A DNA stretch of 6,086 nucleotides from an uncultured Varibaculum sp. (GTDB lineage: Bacteria; Actinomycetota; Actinomycetes; Actinomycetales; Actinomycetaceae). Below the pieces are notes generated by a model that was not told the DNA's origin, did no database searches, and was given only the letters and a program-made list of their open reading frames with translations. Each line of letters begins with the position of its first letter. Positions within the stretch are counted from its first letter, which is position 1. Below, in pieces: positions 5,137 through 6,086 of the stretch. The translations under genes and the position numbers were made by a program. Where the stretch lies: the NCBI GenBank assembly GCA_947253735.1, contig CAMYAU010000088.1, positions 1 to 6,086 of the forward strand, read 5' to 3'.

Positions 5137-6086
5137 ATGAGCGAAATTAAACCCATAAAACGTGCCCTGGTTAGCGTCTACGATAAAACTGGCCTGGATA
5201 AACTGGCGAAAAGCCTGCAGGCAGCCGGGGTAGAGATTATTTCCACCGGCTCCACCGCCCACCAGATTGCCGCTGCCGGGGTAGAGGTAACTGAAGTTTC
5301 CCAGGTGACCGGGTTTCCCGAATGCCTCGATGGACGAGTAAAAACCCTGCACCCGTTGATTCACGCCGGGATTTTAGCTAACCGGGAACTGCCTACCCAC
5401 GTTGCCCAACTAGAAGAACTGAAAGTAACCCCAATTGACCTGGTGGTTTGCAATCTGTATCCCTTCGCAGACACTGTAGCTTCCGGTGCGGGGTTTGCTG
5501 ATTGCATCGAAAAAATCGATATCGGAGGCCCCTCGATGATTCGGGCGGCCGCCAAGAATCACGCCGATGTGGCAGTGATTGTCGATCCCAGCTCCTATGA
5601 TGATCTAGCAGCTGCTTTGCAGCGCGGGGGCTTCACCGCGGCAGAGCGCCGAGAACTAGCAGCACGCGCCTTTAACCACACCGCTATTTACGACACCCAG
5701 ATTTCCTCCTGGTTCGCGAAGCAACTCCAGGGCGAGGACGCGGCTACCACCAGCAGCGGCCTACCCAACTTGGAGCAGTGGAAACCACAGCTAAAGGAAC
5801 TGCACAGCTTGCGCTACGGGGAAAACCCGCATCAAGAGGCCGCGGTCTACCGCTTCACCGACGAAGAAGGCGGTCTGGCACAGGCAGAACAACTGGGTGG
5901 CAAACCCATGAGCTACAACAACTACACTGACGCCGATGCAGCTTGGCGCGCCGCCACCGACCATAGCGAGCCCTGCGTGGCAGTCATCAAACACGCCAAC
6001 CCCTGCGGGATTGCAATTGCCGAGGACGTAGCGCAGGCACACCTGCTGGCGCACGGCTGTGATCCGCTGTCGGCCTATGGCGGGGT
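5137..6086 (+). CDS. purH: Bifunctional AICAR transformylase/IMP cyclohydrolase (3' end cut off)
   Basis: PurH formylates AICAR (ZMP) with 10-formyl-tetrahydrofolate and cyclises FAICAR to IMP, the last two steps of purine synthesis in the cytoplasm. The window holds the first 316 codons; the frame is open to the edge, and family members are usually a little over 500 residues. The cyclohydrolase (MGS-like) domain shows VSVYDKTGL near the start, a STGST turn (about 37-41), LDGRVKTLHP (64-73), NLYPF and IDIGGPSMIRAAAKNH (127-142). The transformylase domain begins around LRYGENPHQ (225-233) and includes the catalytic Lys-His pair K285-H286 in KHANPCG, followed by DPLSAYGG (309-316) at the edge. 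The ATG has an AAAAGGA Shine-Dalgarno nine bases upstream. A ZTP/ZMP riboswitch precedes it, so the gene is probably induced when its own substrate accumulates. No purN lies upstream. Nothing suggests a broken gene. Confidence 0.97.
   Translation, partial: MSEIKPIKRALVSVYDKTGLDKLAKSLQAAGVEIISTGSTAHQIAAAGVEVTEVSQVTGFPECLDGRVKTLHPLIHAGILANRELPTHVAQLEELKVTPIDLVVCNLYPFADTVASGAGFADCIEKIDIGGPSMIRAAAKNHADVAVIVDPSSYDDLAAALQRGGFTAAERRELAARAFNHTAIYDTQISSWFAKQLQGEDAATTSSGLPNLEQWKPQLKELHSLRYGENPHQEAAVYRFTDEEGGLAQAEQLGGKPMSYNNYTDADAAWRAATDHSEPCVAVIKHANPCGIAIAEDVAQAHLLAHGCDPLSAYGG

Noticed and set aside
4999..5364. 121-residue minus-strand frame across the purH leader
   Set aside because: It overlaps both the riboswitch and the purH start, which are strongly supported on the plus strand.

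Overview
The window is an ordinary chromosomal stretch from an actinobacterium. The evidence is gene order (sucC, sucD, a large multi-spanning DUF6350-type membrane protein, purH), actinobacterial versions of the SucC/SucD/PurH motifs, and moderate base composition rather than very high GC. A moderate-GC member of the Actinomycetaceae (Varibaculum, Mobiluncus or a relative) is my best inference; the genus cannot be settled from this sequence.

Layout. Positions 1 to about 334 hold no gene I can support. This stretch is AT-richer, carries a short imperfect direct repeat and an 8-bp inverted repeat, and probably holds the sucC promoter at its right end. sucC (349-1515) and sucD (1545-2477), 29 bases apart, form a two-gene operon for the two subunits of succinyl-CoA synthetase. 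It is closed by a hairpin with a perfect 18-bp stem (2528-2576). A third plus-strand gene (2645-5002) encodes a roughly ten-segment membrane protein of unknown function, with a long basic N-terminal region and a long acidic, coiled-coil-containing C-terminal tail. The fourth gene, purH (5137 to the window end, 3' end missing), encodes the bifunctional enzyme for the last two steps of IMP synthesis.

The most informative non-coding element is in the 134-base gap before purH. Positions 5029-5103 match the conserved blocks of the ZTP/ZMP riboswitch (pfl motif): CGTGACTGGCG, a small hairpin, CCACTGGGGAACG, and CGCCTGGGC, whose CGCC can form the pseudoknot with GGCG. ZMP (AICAR) is the substrate of PurH, so the sensor sits directly in front of the enzyme that consumes its ligand. 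No intrinsic terminator lies between aptamer and gene. A six-base complement between 5090-5095 and 5139-5144, overlapping the start codon, suggests translational control; this last point is my inference.

sucCD belongs to the TCA cycle and purH to purine synthesis. Nothing visible links them functionally beyond their shared neighbourhood, which is widely kept in Actinobacteria. Unlike mycobacteria, there is no purN between the membrane protein gene and purH. I see no mobile element, CRISPR array, tRNA or rRNA, and no clearly new biological system.
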